Source: Microbacterium sp. Root166
GTDB lineage: Bacteria > Actinomycetota > Actinomycetes > Actinomycetales > Microbacteriaceae
Direction of reading: 5' to 3'
DNA: 64,000 nt
Assembly: GCF_001427145.1 (NCBI RefSeq)
Contig: NZ_LMGL01000002.1
Coordinates: forward strand, 577,442-641,441
This document shows, piece by piece, positions 29,591 to 38,922 of the stretch (positions are counted from its first letter, which is position 1; each line of letters begins with the position of its first letter). The notes below the pieces were generated by a model that did not search any database, was not told the origin of the DNA, and was given only the letters and a program-made list of their open reading frames with translations. The translations under genes were made by a program, and so were the position numbers.

Positions 29591-30636
29591 GATGCCACCA
29601 GGGGGGTGAAGAGGTAGAACAGCGCGAGGGCAGCGGCGGTCGACGGGAGGATCGAGTCGAGCCGGTCGAGCACCCCGCCGTGACCGGGAAGCCACGAGCT
29701 CATGTCCTTTATGCCGAGGTCGCGCTTGATCATGGATTCGCCGAGGTCGCCGGCGGTCGCCGTCCCCAGGATCACCAGGCCGAAGACGGCGCCCATCCAC
29801 CAATCAAGGCCGAGCAGGAACAGCGCGAGGAGCACGCCGACGATCACGGCGGCCAGCACCGCGCCGCCGAAGCCCTCCCAGGTCTTCTTGGGGCTGATAC
29901 GAGGCGCCATCGGGTGGCGGCCGAACGCGACGCCCGCGGCATATGCCCCGGTGTCGGACGCGACGGCCACGGCGATGAAGGCCAGCACCCACCACTCACC
30001 GCCCTCCTGCACCAGCAGCACGACGCACAGGCTCGCCAGGAACGGCACGTAGAGCTGGATGAAGCCGGTGATGAGCACGTCGCCGAGGACCGCGCCGTAG
30101 GTGCGCCCGTCACGAGAGGCCATCTGCGCGACCAGGCGCCACACGACGACGAAGGCGATCGCGACGAAGACCACGACCCAGTGCAGCCACAGGTCGAAGA
30201 AGTAGGCCGAGACCACGATCACGGCTCCCGAGATGAGCTGCGGGACGAGGTCGATGCGCCGTCCGGATGCCGTGAGCGCGCGGGAGAACTCGAACACTCC
30301 CATGCCCACCGCCGCCAGCGCGAAGACGAGGAACAGCCACTTGAAGAAGATCAGCGACGCGATGAGGATCGCTCCCGCGGCGAGCCCGATGAGGGTGGCG
30401 ACGATCAGGTCGCGACCGGTCCGCGCCTTGATGCGCTCGTTGGCCTCCTCGAACTCCGCTCGCGCGTGAGCGACCTGGCTCTCGAACTCGGAGCGGGCGG
30501 CCCTGATGTGCGACTGGAGCGCAGGCGACTCGGCGGGGACGGGTGCGCGTCGCGCGTCCGCGGCATCGCGCCGCGTCAAAGGGACCTCGGGGACGGGCTG
30601 CCCGTCCCCGGGCGGTTCGCCGGATGCGTCGGTCAT
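29587..30636 (-). CDS. cdsA: Phosphatidate cytidylyltransferase
   Basis: A 349-aa membrane enzyme that makes CDP-diacylglycerol from phosphatidate and CTP. About eight hydrophobic helices follow a long hydrophilic, charged N-terminus (about 75 residues, partly helical; QSHIRAARSEFESQVAHARA). The CDP-alcohol synthase signature is SMIKRDLGIKDMSSWLPGHG (about residues 302-321) with GVLDR following; DTGAYAAGVAFGRHPMAPRI and SPKKTWEG are also conserved. It lies 6 nt after frr and overlaps the DivIVA-repeat gene. Confidence 0.94.
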   Translation of the reverse strand: MTDASGEPPGDGQPVPEVPLTRRDAADARRAPVPAESPALQSHIRAARSEFESQVAHARAEFEEANERIKARTGRDLIVATLIGLAAGAILIASLIFFKWLFLVFALAAVGMGVFEFSRALTASGRRIDLVPQLISGAVIVVSAYFFDLWLHWVVVFVAIAFVVVWRLVAQMASRDGRTYGAVLGDVLITGFIQLYVPFLASLCVVLLVQEGGEWWVLAFIAVAVASDTGAYAAGVAFGRHPMAPRISPKKTWEGFGGAVLAAVIVGVLLALFLLGLDWWMGAVFGLVILGTATAGDLGESMIKRDLGIKDMSSWLPGHGGVLDRLDSILPSTAAALALFYLFTPLVAS

Positions 30637-30642
30637 GTGACC

Positions 30643-31197
30643 TCAGACCTCGAGCAGCTCTGCCTCTTTGCGCTTGAGCGCCTCGTCGATCGCATCGACG
30701 TGCGCGCGCGTGAGGGCATCGAGCTCCTTCTCGGCACGGTTGAGCTCGTCCTCGCCGATGTCGCTCTTGAGCGCGTCGAGATCGTCCTTCGTCTTGCGAC
30801 GGATGCCGCGCAGGTGCACCTTGTGGTCCTCGCCCTTGGAGCGCACGAGCTTGACGTACTCCTTGCGGCGCTCCTCGGTGAGCTCGGGCATCGTGATGCG
30901 CACGAGGTTGCCGTCGTTGGTGGGGTTCACGCCGAGGTTCGGGATGTCGCGGATCGCCTGCTCGATGGCCTTCAGCGCCGACTTGTCGTACGGCGTGATG
31001 ATGAGCGACCGGGCCTCCGGGTTGTTGATGGAGGCGAGCTGCGCGAGAGGCGTCGGCGTGCCGTAGTAGTCCACCAGCACCTTCTGGAACAGCTGCGGGT
31101 TGGCACGCCCGGTGCGAACCGTCGCGAAGTCCTCCTTCGCAGCCTCGACGGCGCGGTCCATTCGCGCTCCGGCATCGGCCAAGACGTCCGCGATCAC
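30643..31197 (-). CDS. frr: Ribosome recycling factor
   Basis: A 184-aa factor that, with EF-G, splits the post-termination ribosome. The tRNA-mimic helices carry [16 protein letters not shown] near the N-terminus and the C-terminal [20 protein letters not shown] and [12 protein letters not shown] blocks. GTG start with GGAG at proper spacing. It is 50 bp downstream of pyrH, in the standard rpsB-tsf-pyrH-frr-cdsA order. Confidence 0.97.
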   Translation of the reverse strand: MIADVLADAGARMDRAVEAAKEDFATVRTGRANPQLFQKVLVDYYGTPTPLAQLASINNPEARSLIITPYDKSALKAIEQAIRDIPNLGVNPTNDGNLVRITMPELTEERRKEYVKLVRSKGEDHKVHLRGIRRKTKDDLDALKSDIGEDELNRAEKELDALTRAHVDAIDEALKRKEAELLEV

Positions 31198-31247
31198 AGT
31201 GTCTCCTTCATCGGGATGGGCCTGCTCAGTCTACTCAGCGCGAGGGT

Positions 31248-31967
31248 TCAGGCCGTGACCAGCGTGCCGATGGATTCGCCGAGGAGAGCCCGCGTGACGT
31301 TGCCCGCCGGCTCCATGCCGAACACGCGCATGTCCATCTTGTTGTCCATGCACAGGCTGAACGCCGTCGAGTCGACGACCTTCAGACCCCGCTGGAGGGC
31401 GTCGAGGTAGGTGATCCGGTCGATCTTCGTCGCCGAGGCGTCCTTCTTCGGATCGGCGGTGTACACGCCGTCGACGCCGTTCTTGGCGACGAGCACCTCC
31501 TGCGCGTCGATCTCGAGGGCGCGCTGGGCGGCCACGGTGTCGGTGGAGAAGTAGGGCAGTCCTGCCCCGGCGCCGAAGATCACGACGCGCCCCTTCTCCA
31601 TGTGCCGCTCGGCGCGGCGGGGAATGTACGGCTCGGCGACCTGGGTCATCGAGATGGCCGACTGCACACGGGTGGCGGCCCCGGCCTGCTCGAGGAAGTC
31701 CTGGAGGGCCAGCGCGTTCATGACGGTGCCGAGCATGCCCATGTAGTCGGCGCGACCGCGGTCCATCCCGCGCTGGCTCAGCTCGGCGCCGCGGAAGAAG
31801 TTGCCTCCTCCGACGACGACGGCGATCTCGACGCGGTCGACCGCCGCGGCGATCTCTCGGGCCATCTGGCTCACGACGTCGGGGTTGACGCCGAGCTGGC
31901 CCCCGCCGAACGCTTCGCCCGACAGCTTCAGGAGGACGCGGCGGCGCCCGGTGGTCTCAGTGATCAC
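31248..31967 (-). CDS. pyrH: UMP kinase
   Basis: A 239-aa amino-acid-kinase-fold enzyme phosphorylating UMP to UDP; a hexamer in characterised bacteria. [50 protein letters not shown] and [15 protein letters not shown] are present. GTG start with AGAGGA upstream. A terminator lies between it and tsf, and TAGTTT in the same gap could be its own -10. Confidence 0.96.
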   Translation of the reverse strand: MITETTGRRRVLLKLSGEAFGGGQLGVNPDVVSQMAREIAAAVDRVEIAVVVGGGNFFRGAELSQRGMDRGRADYMGMLGTVMNALALQDFLEQAGAATRVQSAISMTQVAEPYIPRRAERHMEKGRVVIFGAGAGLPYFSTDTVAAQRALEIDAQEVLVAKNGVDGVYTADPKKDASATKIDRITYLDALQRGLKVVDSTAFSLCMDNKMDMRVFGMEPAGNVTRALLGESIGTLVTA

Positions 31968-32009
31968 GACGATCCTCTCGTTGACGACAAACTATCGAAG
32001 GGCAGAGAA

Positions 32010-32041
32010 AAGGCCCGCATCGGATGTCCGATGCGGGCCTT
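32010..32041 (-). terminator. Rho-independent terminator after tsf
   Basis: A 15-bp perfect stem (32010-32024 with 32027-32041; reverse-strand arm AAGGCCCGCATCGGA) with a 2-nt loop. On the reverse strand it is followed by TTTTCTCT, a fair U-tract. It lies 9 bp after tsf and ahead of pyrH, so it should end or attenuate the rpsB-tsf transcript. Confidence 0.85.
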
Positions 32042-32050
32042 CTCGAGCTG

Positions 32051-32878
32051 CTACGCGCCGACCTTGAAGCGGGCGAAGCCCGTGAGGGTCAGACCCGCGT
32101 CCTTGGCGACCTGCGCCACGGACAGCTTGTTGTCCTTGGCGTAGTCCTGGTCGAGCAGGGAGACCTGCTTGAAGAACGCGTTCACGCGGCCCTCGACGAT
32201 CTTCGGCAGGGCGGCCTCGGGCTTGCCCTCGTTGCGCGAGATCTCGGTGACGATCTCGCGCTCCTTGTCGACGTCGGCCTCGGGGACCTCGTCGCGCGAC
32301 AGGTAGGAGGGGTTCGCGAACGAGATGTGCTGCGCAAGGCTGCGAGCGGTCTCGGCGTCCTCGCCCGAGTAGGCCAGGACCACGCCGACCTGCGGGGGCA
32401 GATCCTTGCTGGTCTTGTGCAGGTAGATCTCGAAGTGGTCGCCCGAGAGGGTGCGCACGCGGCGGAGTTCGACCTTCTCGCCGATGATCGCGGCCTCGTC
32501 GTCGATCAGCTCGGCGACGGTCTGCGAGCCGGCGGGCGCCGCGAGGGCGGCCTCGACCGAGTCTGCGGCGACAGCGGCCGCGGCATCCGCGACCTTGTCG
32601 GCCAGCGCGATGAAGCGGTCGTTCTTGGCGACGAAGTCGGTCTCGCACGCGAGCTCGATCAGCGTGACCTTGCCGGCTTCCTCGCGAGCGGCCACGAGGC
32701 CCTCGCTGGTGGAACGGTCGGCGCGCTTGGCGTTGCCCTTCGCGCCCTTCAGGCGCAGGATCTCGACGGCCTTCTCGACGTCGCCGTCGGCCTCTTCGAG
32801 AGCCTTCTTCGTGTCGACCATGCCGGTGCCGAGCTGGTCGCGCAGCGCCTTGATGTCGGCGATCGTGAAGTTTGCCAT
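32051..32878 (-). CDS. tsf: Elongation factor Ts
   Basis: A 275-aa guanine-nucleotide exchange factor for EF-Tu. The N-terminal UBA-like domain (DIKALRDQLGTGMVDTKKAL), the TDFVAKND exchange motif near residue 77 and the coiled-coil/core region (VVLAYSGEDAETARSLAQH, IVEGRVNAFFKQVSLLDQ) are complete. It lies downstream of rpsB with a 108-bp gap containing a strong hairpin, and is followed by a terminator. Confidence 0.97.
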   Translation of the reverse strand: MANFTIADIKALRDQLGTGMVDTKKALEEADGDVEKAVEILRLKGAKGNAKRADRSTSEGLVAAREEAGKVTLIELACETDFVAKNDRFIALADKVADAAAAVAADSVEAALAAPAGSQTVAELIDDEAAIIGEKVELRRVRTLSGDHFEIYLHKTSKDLPPQVGVVLAYSGEDAETARSLAQHISFANPSYLSRDEVPEADVDKEREIVTEISRNEGKPEAALPKIVEGRVNAFFKQVSLLDQDYAKDNKLSVAQVAKDAGLTLTGFARFKVGA

Positions 32879-32912
32879 GTGTGGCGGCTCCTTGATTGTG
32901 GTGAGGTGGGAT

Positions 32913-32964
32913 GCCTCGGCGGGACCGCTCCGAGCGCTCAGGCTCGGTGCGATCCCGCCGAGGC
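32913..32964 (-). other. Strong intercistronic hairpin between rpsB and tsf
   Basis: 12-bp perfect arms (32913-32924, GCCTCGGCGGGA, with 32953-32964) enclose 28 nt with an inner CCGAG/CTCGG stem. On the reverse strand it is followed by ATCCCACC, not a U-tract, so it is not a standard terminator. It could set the rpsB:tsf ratio by attenuation or RNA processing. Confidence 0.7.
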
Positions 32965-32986
32965 GGAGTTCAAACGGACGGAGCCG

Positions 32987-33895
32987 TTACTTGGCTTCTG
33001 CCTCGACTGCGGCCGCTGCGGCAGCGGCCTCTTCGGCGACGGGCGCCTCCTCGGCGGCAGCCTCGTCGGCGACGACCTCGGCCTCGGCGGCGGGCTCGGC
33101 GACGACCTCGGCCTCAGCGGCGGCCTCGGCCGGAGCGCCCTGCTCGAGAAGCTCGCGCTCCCAGTCCGCGAGGGGCTCGGCGTCGGCCGACTCCTCGGTG
33201 GGCTGGTGGCGCTGGATGAGGCCCTCGGCGGCGGCGTCGGCGATGATGCGCGTGAGCAGGCTCACGGAGCGGATCGCGTCGTCGTTGCCGGGGATCGGGT
33301 ACTGGAACTCGTCCGGGTCGGCGTTCGTGTCGAGGATGCCGATGACCGGGATGCCGAGCTTCGTCGCCTCGTTGACCGCGAGGTGCTCGCGCTTGGCGTC
33401 GATGACCCAGATGGCCGACGGGGTCTTCTGCAGGTTGCGGATACCACCGAGCGACTTGTGGAGCTTGTCCAGCTCGCGCTTCTTGATCAGCAGTTCCTTC
33501 TTGGTGAAGCCGCTGTTCGCAGGCGTCTCGTAGTCGAGCTCTTCGAGCTCCTTCATACGGGCGAGACGCTTCGAGATCGTCTGGAAGTTGGTGAGGAGGC
33601 CACCGAGCCAGCGCTGGTTCACGTAGGGCTGGCCGACGCGGGTCGCCTGCTCGGCGACGATCTCCTGGGCCTGCTTCTTGGTGCCGACGAAGAGGATGGT
33701 GCCGCCGTGGGCGACGGTCTCCTTGACGAACTCGTACGCCTTGTCGATGTACGTCAGCGACTGCTGCAGGTCGATGATGTGGATGCCCGAGCGCTCGGTG
33801 AGGATGAAGCGCTTGACTTTCGGGTTCCACCGGCGGGTCTGGTGCCCGAAGTGCACGCCGCTGTCGAGCAGCTGGCGAATGGTGACGACGGCCAT
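32987..33895 (-). CDS. rpsB: 30S ribosomal protein S2 with extended acidic tail
   Basis: A 302-aa S2. The conserved body contains [75 protein letters not shown] and [15 protein letters not shown]. The last about 60 residues are an Ala/Glu-rich tail with a 10-residue repeat ([20 protein letters not shown]), making it longer than the usual about 240-260 aa; such tails occur in related actinobacteria. First gene of rpsB-tsf, preceded by a structured 5' region. Confidence 0.97.
   Translation of the reverse strand: MAVVTIRQLLDSGVHFGHQTRRWNPKVKRFILTERSGIHIIDLQQSLTYIDKAYEFVKETVAHGGTILFVGTKKQAQEIVAEQATRVGQPYVNQRWLGGLLTNFQTISKRLARMKELEELDYETPANSGFTKKELLIKKRELDKLHKSLGGIRNLQKTPSAIWVIDAKREHLAVNEATKLGIPVIGILDTNADPDEFQYPIPGNDDAIRSVSLLTRIIADAAAEGLIQRHQPTEESADAEPLADWERELLEQGAPAEAAAEAEVVAEPAAEAEVVADEAAAEEAPVAEEAAAAAAAVEAEAK
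33068..33121. repeat. 30-bp tandem repeat within rpsB
   Basis: Two copies beginning at 33068 and 33098 share GGCGACGACCTCGGCCTC and encode a 10-aa repeat in the S2 acidic tail. Copies differ by one base in the first 23. In-frame length change by slippage would be tolerated. Confidence 0.7.
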
Positions 33896-34200
33896 GGCCG
33901 TTCTCCTGTTCTGGCGCTTGCGCGCCTCTTGCGGTTGTGTTTACGCCGGTGAAGTCCGGCGAGCCTGGTGCCCGGCACACGCCCGCTCGCAGATCATCTG
34001 CAAGACCGTTGGGAGTGGATGCCGCATCGCGAAGTCCGAAGACCTTCGCAGTGCTCTGGGCACGCGGAGTCACCCCGACGAGCGGGGTGCGGATCCAGTG
34101 TATCAGCAGCGCCTTCTCCCCTGCGCTTCCCGCCGGCCTCTCGTCCACCGATGCCGGGTCACCCGGCAGGTCGGGCCGCAGACCCTGCGAGCGTCGATGC
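33896..34200 (-). promoter_or_regulatory. Structured rpsB 5' region (no gene, 305 bp)
   Basis: No convincing ORF lies here. On the reverse strand TACACT (plus 34097-34102), preceded by TG at the extended -10 position, is a candidate promoter giving a leader of about 195 nt. The leader can form several hairpins: 33945-33949/33956-33960 (GCCGG/CCGGC), 33959-33964/33985-33990 (GCGAGC/GCTCGC) around a GTGCC/GGCAC stem, and a GCGAAG/CTTCGC stem near 34030-34050. S2 represses its own leader in other bacteria; whether this one does is unknown. Confidence 0.5.
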
Positions 34201-34749
34201 ATGCAGACGAACCCTGGCGCCGCCGTGCGTCGGTCCGGGGCTCCCGTCGCCCTGCTCGCGATCCTGCTGGTGAGCGCCGTGCTCGCCCCCGACGACCGTG
34301 CGCAGGGGGCCGGTGACCCGGACGCTCCGCCGCCCGCCGCCACCGCCTGGGCATGGCCGGTCGATTCAGCCCGCATCGTGCAGGCGTACGAGGCGCCCGC
34401 GCACCGCTACGGCCCGGGCCACCGCGGGATCGACCTCAGGTCTGGGACGGGCGACCTGCGCGTGTCGGCGCCCGCAGACGGCACGGTGGCGTTCGCCGGC
34501 GCGGTCGCCGGACGGGGCGTCCTCACCATCGACCACGGGGACGGCCTCGTGACGACGCTGGAGCCGGTCGACACCGCACTCGTGCCCGGCGCGGCCGTGG
34601 CGAAGGGGGCGGAGGTCGGCACCGTCGCGATCGGCGGGCACACCGCGATGGGAGCGCTGCACTTCGGGGTGCGGCGGCACGGCGAGTACATCAATCCGCT
34701 GCTGCTGGTGGGCGAGGTGCCGCGGGCAGTCTTGCTGCCCTGCTGCTGA
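34201..34749 (+). CDS. Secreted M23 (LytM-like) protein, probably lacking one catalytic His
   Basis: A 182-aa exported protein. Signal peptide-like N-terminus (basic residues, then VALLAILLVSAVLAPDD). The LytM domain has the first metal pair in HRGIDLRSG (His, Asp), the core strands VSAPADGTVAFAGAVAGRGV and LTIDHGDGLVTTLEPV, and the final ALHFGVRRHGEYINP. The usual HxH is ALH here: the first His is Ala, so hydrolase activity is doubtful and it may act as a degenerate LytM regulator or binder. The frame is open upstream to 33937, but ATG 34201 opens the signal peptide. Converges with xerC, 4 bp apart. Confidence 0.8.
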   Translation: MQTNPGAAVRRSGAPVALLAILLVSAVLAPDDRAQGAGDPDAPPPAATAWAWPVDSARIVQAYEAPAHRYGPGHRGIDLRSGTGDLRVSAPADGTVAFAGAVAGRGVLTIDHGDGLVTTLEPVDTALVPGAAVAKGAEVGTVAIGGHTAMGALHFGVRRHGEYINPLLLVGEVPRAVLLPCC

Positions 34750-34753
34750 ACCG

Positions 34754-35665
34754 CTACGCCCGCGGGTGCGCGAGCCGGTAGCTGGCCGCGAGCCGCTCGC
34801 TCGACACATGGGTGTAGATCTGGGTGGTTCCGAGACTGGCGTGCCCGAGGATCTCCTGCACCGCCCGCAGGTCCGCACCGCCGTCGAGGAGGTGCGTGGC
34901 CGCCGAGTGCCGCAGCGCATGCGGACCGACGGACGCTCCGAGCTCGCTGCCGAGAGCCCGCGACACCACGTCGTACACCGCCCGGGATCCGAGCCGACCG
35001 CCGCGCGCGCCGAGGAACACCGCGGTCGTTCCACCGGTGCCCTCGTCGCTCCGCCGTGCCACGAGCGCGGGGCGGCCCCGGACCAGGTACGCGTCGAGCG
35101 CGCGGCCTGCGGCTCCGCCGAAGGGGACGGTCCGCTCCTTCGATCCCTTGCCCCACACCCGCGCAGTCCGGCGGTCACGGTCGAGGTCGCCGAGATCGAG
35201 ACCGCACAGTTCGGACACGCGAACGGCCGCGCCGTAAAGGAACTCGAGCAGAGAATGGTCGCGGAGTGCGACCGGGTCTCCCGTCGCTGCCGCCGCGGCG
35301 TATTGGTCCAGAACCCCCGTGAGCGCGTCGGCGGTGGCCACCTTCGGAAGCGTCGTGCCCCGCTTAGGAGACACCATGCGCAGACTGGGATCCTGCTCGA
35401 TCAGCCCCCGCTCCAGCGCCCAGGCGAAGAATCCGCGGGCAGACGAGGTGCGCCGGGCGATCGTCGACCGCGCATCGCCGCGCTGCGTCGCCTGCCACAG
35501 CCACTCGCGCAGGAGCTCGAGATCGACCTCGACGAGCGCGACGTCGCCGACCGACTCCGCAAGATCGGCCAGGTCCGCGCGATAGGCCCGAACCGTCGCC
35601 GGCGAGAGCCTGCGCACCTGCGCAAGATGCGTCGCATACGCCGCCGCGGCCTCGCCGATCCTCAT
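34754..35665 (-). CDS. xerC: Tyrosine recombinase XerC
   Basis: A 303-aa tyrosine recombinase. N-terminal SAM-like core-binding domain ([20 protein letters not shown]) and catalytic domain with Arg in [12 protein letters not shown], Lys in [30 protein letters not shown] (HxxR), His in [13 protein letters not shown] and nucleophile Tyr in QIYTHVS. The chromosomal setting beside yraN-yifB-dprA and rpsB, with no attachment site or phage gene, supports XerC for dimer resolution rather than an integrase. The frame is open upstream but ATG 35665 matches the family start. Confidence 0.9.
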   Translation of the reverse strand: MRIGEAAAAYATHLAQVRRLSPATVRAYRADLADLAESVGDVALVEVDLELLREWLWQATQRGDARSTIARRTSSARGFFAWALERGLIEQDPSLRMVSPKRGTTLPKVATADALTGVLDQYAAAAATGDPVALRDHSLLEFLYGAAVRVSELCGLDLGDLDRDRRTARVWGKGSKERTVPFGGAAGRALDAYLVRGRPALVARRSDEGTGGTTAVFLGARGGRLGSRAVYDVVSRALGSELGASVGPHALRHSAATHLLDGGADLRAVQEILGHASLGTTQIYTHVSSERLAASYRLAHPRA

Positions 35666-35824
35666 GGGAACAGCTTGCCCCTCCTCGAACCGGTCGCTCC
35701 TGCGACGCTCCGCCGCGGGTCCACGGAGCACACCCCTTCCTCCCCAGCGACGTGATCGGGGCATCGGTGAACGGATGTCGTGTCCTGCGTCCGCGGCACG
35801 TCGCGACGGAGCCACGATTCCCCT

Positions 35825-36193
35825 ATGGCAGAGAAGGACGCGCTCGGGCGCGACGGCGAGTCACGGGCCGCACGCTACTTCGAGGAGAACGGATTCGCCG
35901 TCCTCGCACGCAACTGGCGCTGCCGCAGCGGCGAGATCGACCTGGTCGTCGCGAGTGGCGACCACATCGTCGTCGTCGAGGTCAAGACGCGCCACGGCGA
36001 AGGGTTCGGGCATCCGTTCGAAGCCATCGATGCGCGCAAGCGCGCTCGCCTGTGGCGGCTCGCCGTCGCGTGGACGGCCGAGAACCGCGACGCGGTGCAG
36101 GGCCGGCGACTGCGCATCGACGCCATCGGCCTGACCGGGCCGGATCCGCGGACGGCGCGGCTCGAGCACATCGTCGATGTGGAGGTTCCATGA
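35825..36193 (+). CDS. YraN family endonuclease-like protein
   Basis: A 122-aa protein of the UPF0102/YraN family with a PD-(D/E)xK-like fold: GEIDLVV gives the Asp and VVVEVKTR the ExK. The N-terminal [20 protein letters not shown] block is typical. Cellular role is not established; linkage to yifB and dprA suggests DNA processing. ATG 35825 opens the family sequence; the longer ORF start at 35780 has no support. The 3' end overlaps yifB (ATGA). Confidence 0.9.
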   Translation: MAEKDALGRDGESRAARYFEENGFAVLARNWRCRSGEIDLVVASGDHIVVVEVKTRHGEGFGHPFEAIDARKRARLWRLAVAWTAENRDAVQGRRLRIDAIGLTGPDPRTARLEHIVDVEVP

Positions 36194-37716
36194 GCATCGC
36201 GCGCACGTGGGCCGTCGCGCTGGTCGGCGCCGAAGGCGAGCGCGTCGAGGTCGAGGCGGATCTGTCCAATCAGACGCCGGACTTCAAGATCATCGGGCTG
36301 CCCGACAAGGCGCTCGGCGAGGCCGTCCAGCGTGTCCACAACGCGTGCGCGAACAGCGGGATCCCGCTCCCGCGGCGACGGCTGACGGTGAATCTGTCGC
36401 CGGCGAGCCTGCCGAAGCAGGGCTCGGGATTCGACGTGGCGATCGCGATCGCCGCGCTCGCCACGGAACTGCCGATGGACGCCGCCTCCGTCGCGGCGAC
36501 GGTGCACCTCGGGGAACTCGGGCTCGACGGTCGGCTCCGGCCGATCCCCGGCATCCTGCCCGCCGTCGTCGCAGCGGCCCGCGCCGGCCACACCCGGGTG
36601 GTCGTGCCCTGGGCGAACCAGGCCGAGGCTGCTCTCGTGGAAGGCATCGACGTGATCGGCGCCGTGAACCTCGCGCAGGTCGCCGCCGGGCACGGTGCGG
36701 ATGTCGAGGTGCGCGACGAAGACCCCGTCGCCCTCCCCGCGGACGATTCGACTCCGCCGACGCCGCCCGATCTGGCGGACGTCATCGGTCAGCGCGAGGC
36801 CGTCGACGCCCTCATCGTCGCCGCCGCCGGCGGTCACCATCTGCTGATGTGCGGTCCGCCCGGCGCCGGCAAGACGATGCTGGCGCGCCGGCTGCCCGGC
36901 ATCCTTCCCGACCTCGACCCCTCGGCTGCCCTCGCCAGCGCATCGATCCGCAGTCTGTCGGGCGCGCGCGTGACCGAGCTGTCGCTCATCCCTCCCTTCG
37001 AAGCTCCGCACCACAGCGCGAGCGTGGCGGCCCTGGTCGGCGGCGGGTCGCGCACGGTCCGGCCCGGCGCCATCGCACGAGCGACCGAGGGCGTGCTGTT
37101 CCTCGACGAGGCCGGCGAGTTCCAGGCGAGTGCCCTCGACGCGCTGCGTCAGCCGCTCGAGAACGGGTCGATCACCATCCATCGCTCGGGGGCGAGCGCC
37201 CAGTTCCCTGCCCGCTTCCAGCTGGTCCTCGCGACGAACCCCTGCCCGTGCGGTGACTACGGCATCCGCGGCGGAAAGTGCGCCTGTCCCCCGGCGGCGA
37301 TCCGCCGTTACCTCGGGCGGCTCTCGGGGCCGCTCCTCGACCGCATCGACATCGAGCTGACGCTGGCCCGCGTCTCGGTGGCCCAGCGCGAGCTCGGGAG
37401 CGCGGCCACCACGACGGCGCAGGCGAGGGAGCGCGTGGCCGAGGCCCGCGCCCGCACCATGCGCCGACTCGCCGATACGCCCTGGCAGCTCAACGCGCAG
37501 GTGCCGGGCAGCTGGCTGCGCGAGGGTCCGAACGCGCCACCGCCCTCCGTGCGACGTCCTCTCGATGCAGCCCTCCATCGCGGGGCCCTCACTCTGCGCG
37601 GCTACGACCGGGTGCTGCGCGTGGCCTGGTCCCTCGCAGATCTCGGGGGTCATCCCCAGCTCAGCACAGACCACGTCGGCCGAGCCCTCTATCTCAAGAA
37701 GGGAATCGCGCTATGA
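36190..37716 (+). CDS. YifB/ComM family Mg-chelatase-like AAA+ ATPase
   Basis: A 508-aa AAA+ ATPase. An N-terminal Lon-substrate-like/ChlI domain (LPDKALGEAVQRVHNACANS, VNLSPASLPKQGSGFDVAIA), Walker A CGPPGAGKTM (222-229), Walker B VLFLDEAGEF, sensor ATNPCPCGDYG with a small Cys cluster (NPCPCG and KCACP), and a C-terminal domain. ComM promotes branch migration during transformation in Vibrio; the role in actinobacteria is unproven. Translationally coupled to yraN and dprA by ATGA overlaps on both sides. Confidence 0.93.
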   Translation: MSIARTWAVALVGAEGERVEVEADLSNQTPDFKIIGLPDKALGEAVQRVHNACANSGIPLPRRRLTVNLSPASLPKQGSGFDVAIAIAALATELPMDAASVAATVHLGELGLDGRLRPIPGILPAVVAAARAGHTRVVVPWANQAEAALVEGIDVIGAVNLAQVAAGHGADVEVRDEDPVALPADDSTPPTPPDLADVIGQREAVDALIVAAAGGHHLLMCGPPGAGKTMLARRLPGILPDLDPSAALASASIRSLSGARVTELSLIPPFEAPHHSASVAALVGGGSRTVRPGAIARATEGVLFLDEAGEFQASALDALRQPLENGSITIHRSGASAQFPARFQLVLATNPCPCGDYGIRGGKCACPPAAIRRYLGRLSGPLLDRIDIELTLARVSVAQRELGSAATTTAQARERVAEARARTMRRLADTPWQLNAQVPGSWLREGPNAPPPSVRRPLDAALHRGALTLRGYDRVLRVAWSLADLGGHPQLSTDHVGRALYLKKGIAL

Positions 37717-38903
37717 CGCGCATCGACCTCTCCGTTACAGCCGCCCGACGCGCCCTCGGATCACTGGTGAGCATGGACGAATCCGATGACGCGATCGTCG
37801 CGCGATACGCGAGTGCGGTGTGGTCCCACCTGGTGGAACCCGGCGACTCGGCCGCGGGGCGGCTGGTGGCCGGTCTCGGCGCCGTGCAGGCCCTGCGCGT
37901 GATCGCCGAGGCCGCGTGGACCGACGCCGTCGACCCCCGGGACATCGTCGAGGGTTGCAAGAGATGGCTGCCGCGCCTCGACCAGGAGGCGATCGCACTG
38001 GGTCTTCAACGAGCCGACCGAGCCGGGGTCGCCTTGATCACGCGAGCTGATCCCGCCTGGCCGCGCCAGCTCGACGATCTCGACGCACACGCGCCGCTCT
38101 GCCTCTGGGTGCGGGGCGATCCCGCGGTACTGCGCCGGCTGCAGCCGTCGGTCGCGATCGTCGGAGCCCGAGCCGCCACGTCCTACGGGGAGCACGTCGC
38201 CCTCGAACTGGCCGCCGACCTGGCGGGCGGCGGGATCCCGATCGTCTCCGGCGGCGCGTACGGGATCGACGGCGCCGCCCATCGCGCGACATTGCGGGCG
38301 GGTGGCGTGACCGTGGCGCTGTCGGCAGGCGGCGTGGACCGCGCGTATCCGGCCGGCAATGCCGACCTCCTCGATCGGGTCGCGGCCACCGGCGCCATCG
38401 TGAGCGAGGTGCCCTGCGGGTCGGCGCCGACGAAGTGGCGCTTCCTTCAGCGCAATCGACTGATCGCCGCGCTGTCCACGGCGACGGTCGTCGTCGAAGC
38501 CGGATGGCGCAGCGGTTCGCTCAACACGGCGGGGCACGCGGCGGCGCTGTCGCGACCCCTCGGCGCGGTTCCCGGTCCGATCACGTCCGCGGCCTCGGCG
38601 GGTACGCATCGGCTGCTGCGCGAGTACGGCGCGCAGTGCATCACGAGCGCGGCGGACATCCGGGATCTGCTCGGCCTGTCCGCCGGACCGGCGCTGGTCG
38701 CCGACACCTTCAACCCGCAGACGGACGACTCGACCCGCGTGCGGGATGCGCTCAGCGTGCGCGCCTGGAGATCATCGCCCGATATCGCCCGGCGCGCGGG
38801 AATGGCGACGGAGGACGTCGAGGCGATCCTCGGCCTGCTCGACCTCGACGGTGCGGTGACGCGCGGCGCGGCCGGCTGGCGCCTGGCCCCGAGTGCAAAA
38901 TGA
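37713..38903 (+). CDS. dprA: DNA-processing protein DprA
   Basis: A 396-aa protein that binds incoming single-stranded DNA and loads RecA. SAM-like N-terminal helices, the extended Rossmann core (VAIVGARAATSYGEHVALEL, VSGGAYGIDGAAHRATL, GGVDRAYPAGN, PTKWRFLQRNRLIAALS) and a C-terminal winged helix (ARRAGMATEDVEAILGLLDL) are complete. Last of the yraN-yifB-dprA operon, with ATGA overlap. Confidence 0.95.
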   Translation: MTRIDLSVTAARRALGSLVSMDESDDAIVARYASAVWSHLVEPGDSAAGRLVAGLGAVQALRVIAEAAWTDAVDPRDIVEGCKRWLPRLDQEAIALGLQRADRAGVALITRADPAWPRQLDDLDAHAPLCLWVRGDPAVLRRLQPSVAIVGARAATSYGEHVALELAADLAGGGIPIVSGGAYGIDGAAHRATLRAGGVTVALSAGGVDRAYPAGNADLLDRVAATGAIVSEVPCGSAPTKWRFLQRNRLIAALSTATVVVEAGWRSGSLNTAGHAAALSRPLGAVPGPITSAASAGTHRLLREYGAQCITSAADIRDLLGLSAGPALVADTFNPQTDDSTRVRDALSVRAWRSSPDIARRAGMATEDVEAILGLLDLDGAVTRGAAGWRLAPSAK

Positions 38904-38922
38904 GCCGCCGCCGCGGGAGCGC

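Noticed and set aside
33937-34200. In-frame upstream extension of the M23-like gene
   Set aside because: The extension has no signal or domain and overlaps the rpsB leader; ATG 34201 directly opens a signal peptide.
34724-34740. GGGCAG/CTGCCC hairpin as terminator
   Set aside because: Short, inside the 3' end of the M23-like coding region, with no T-run.
34754-35665. Tyrosine recombinase as integrase of a mobile element
   Set aside because: No attachment repeats, phage or transfer genes nearby; standard xerC neighbourhood.
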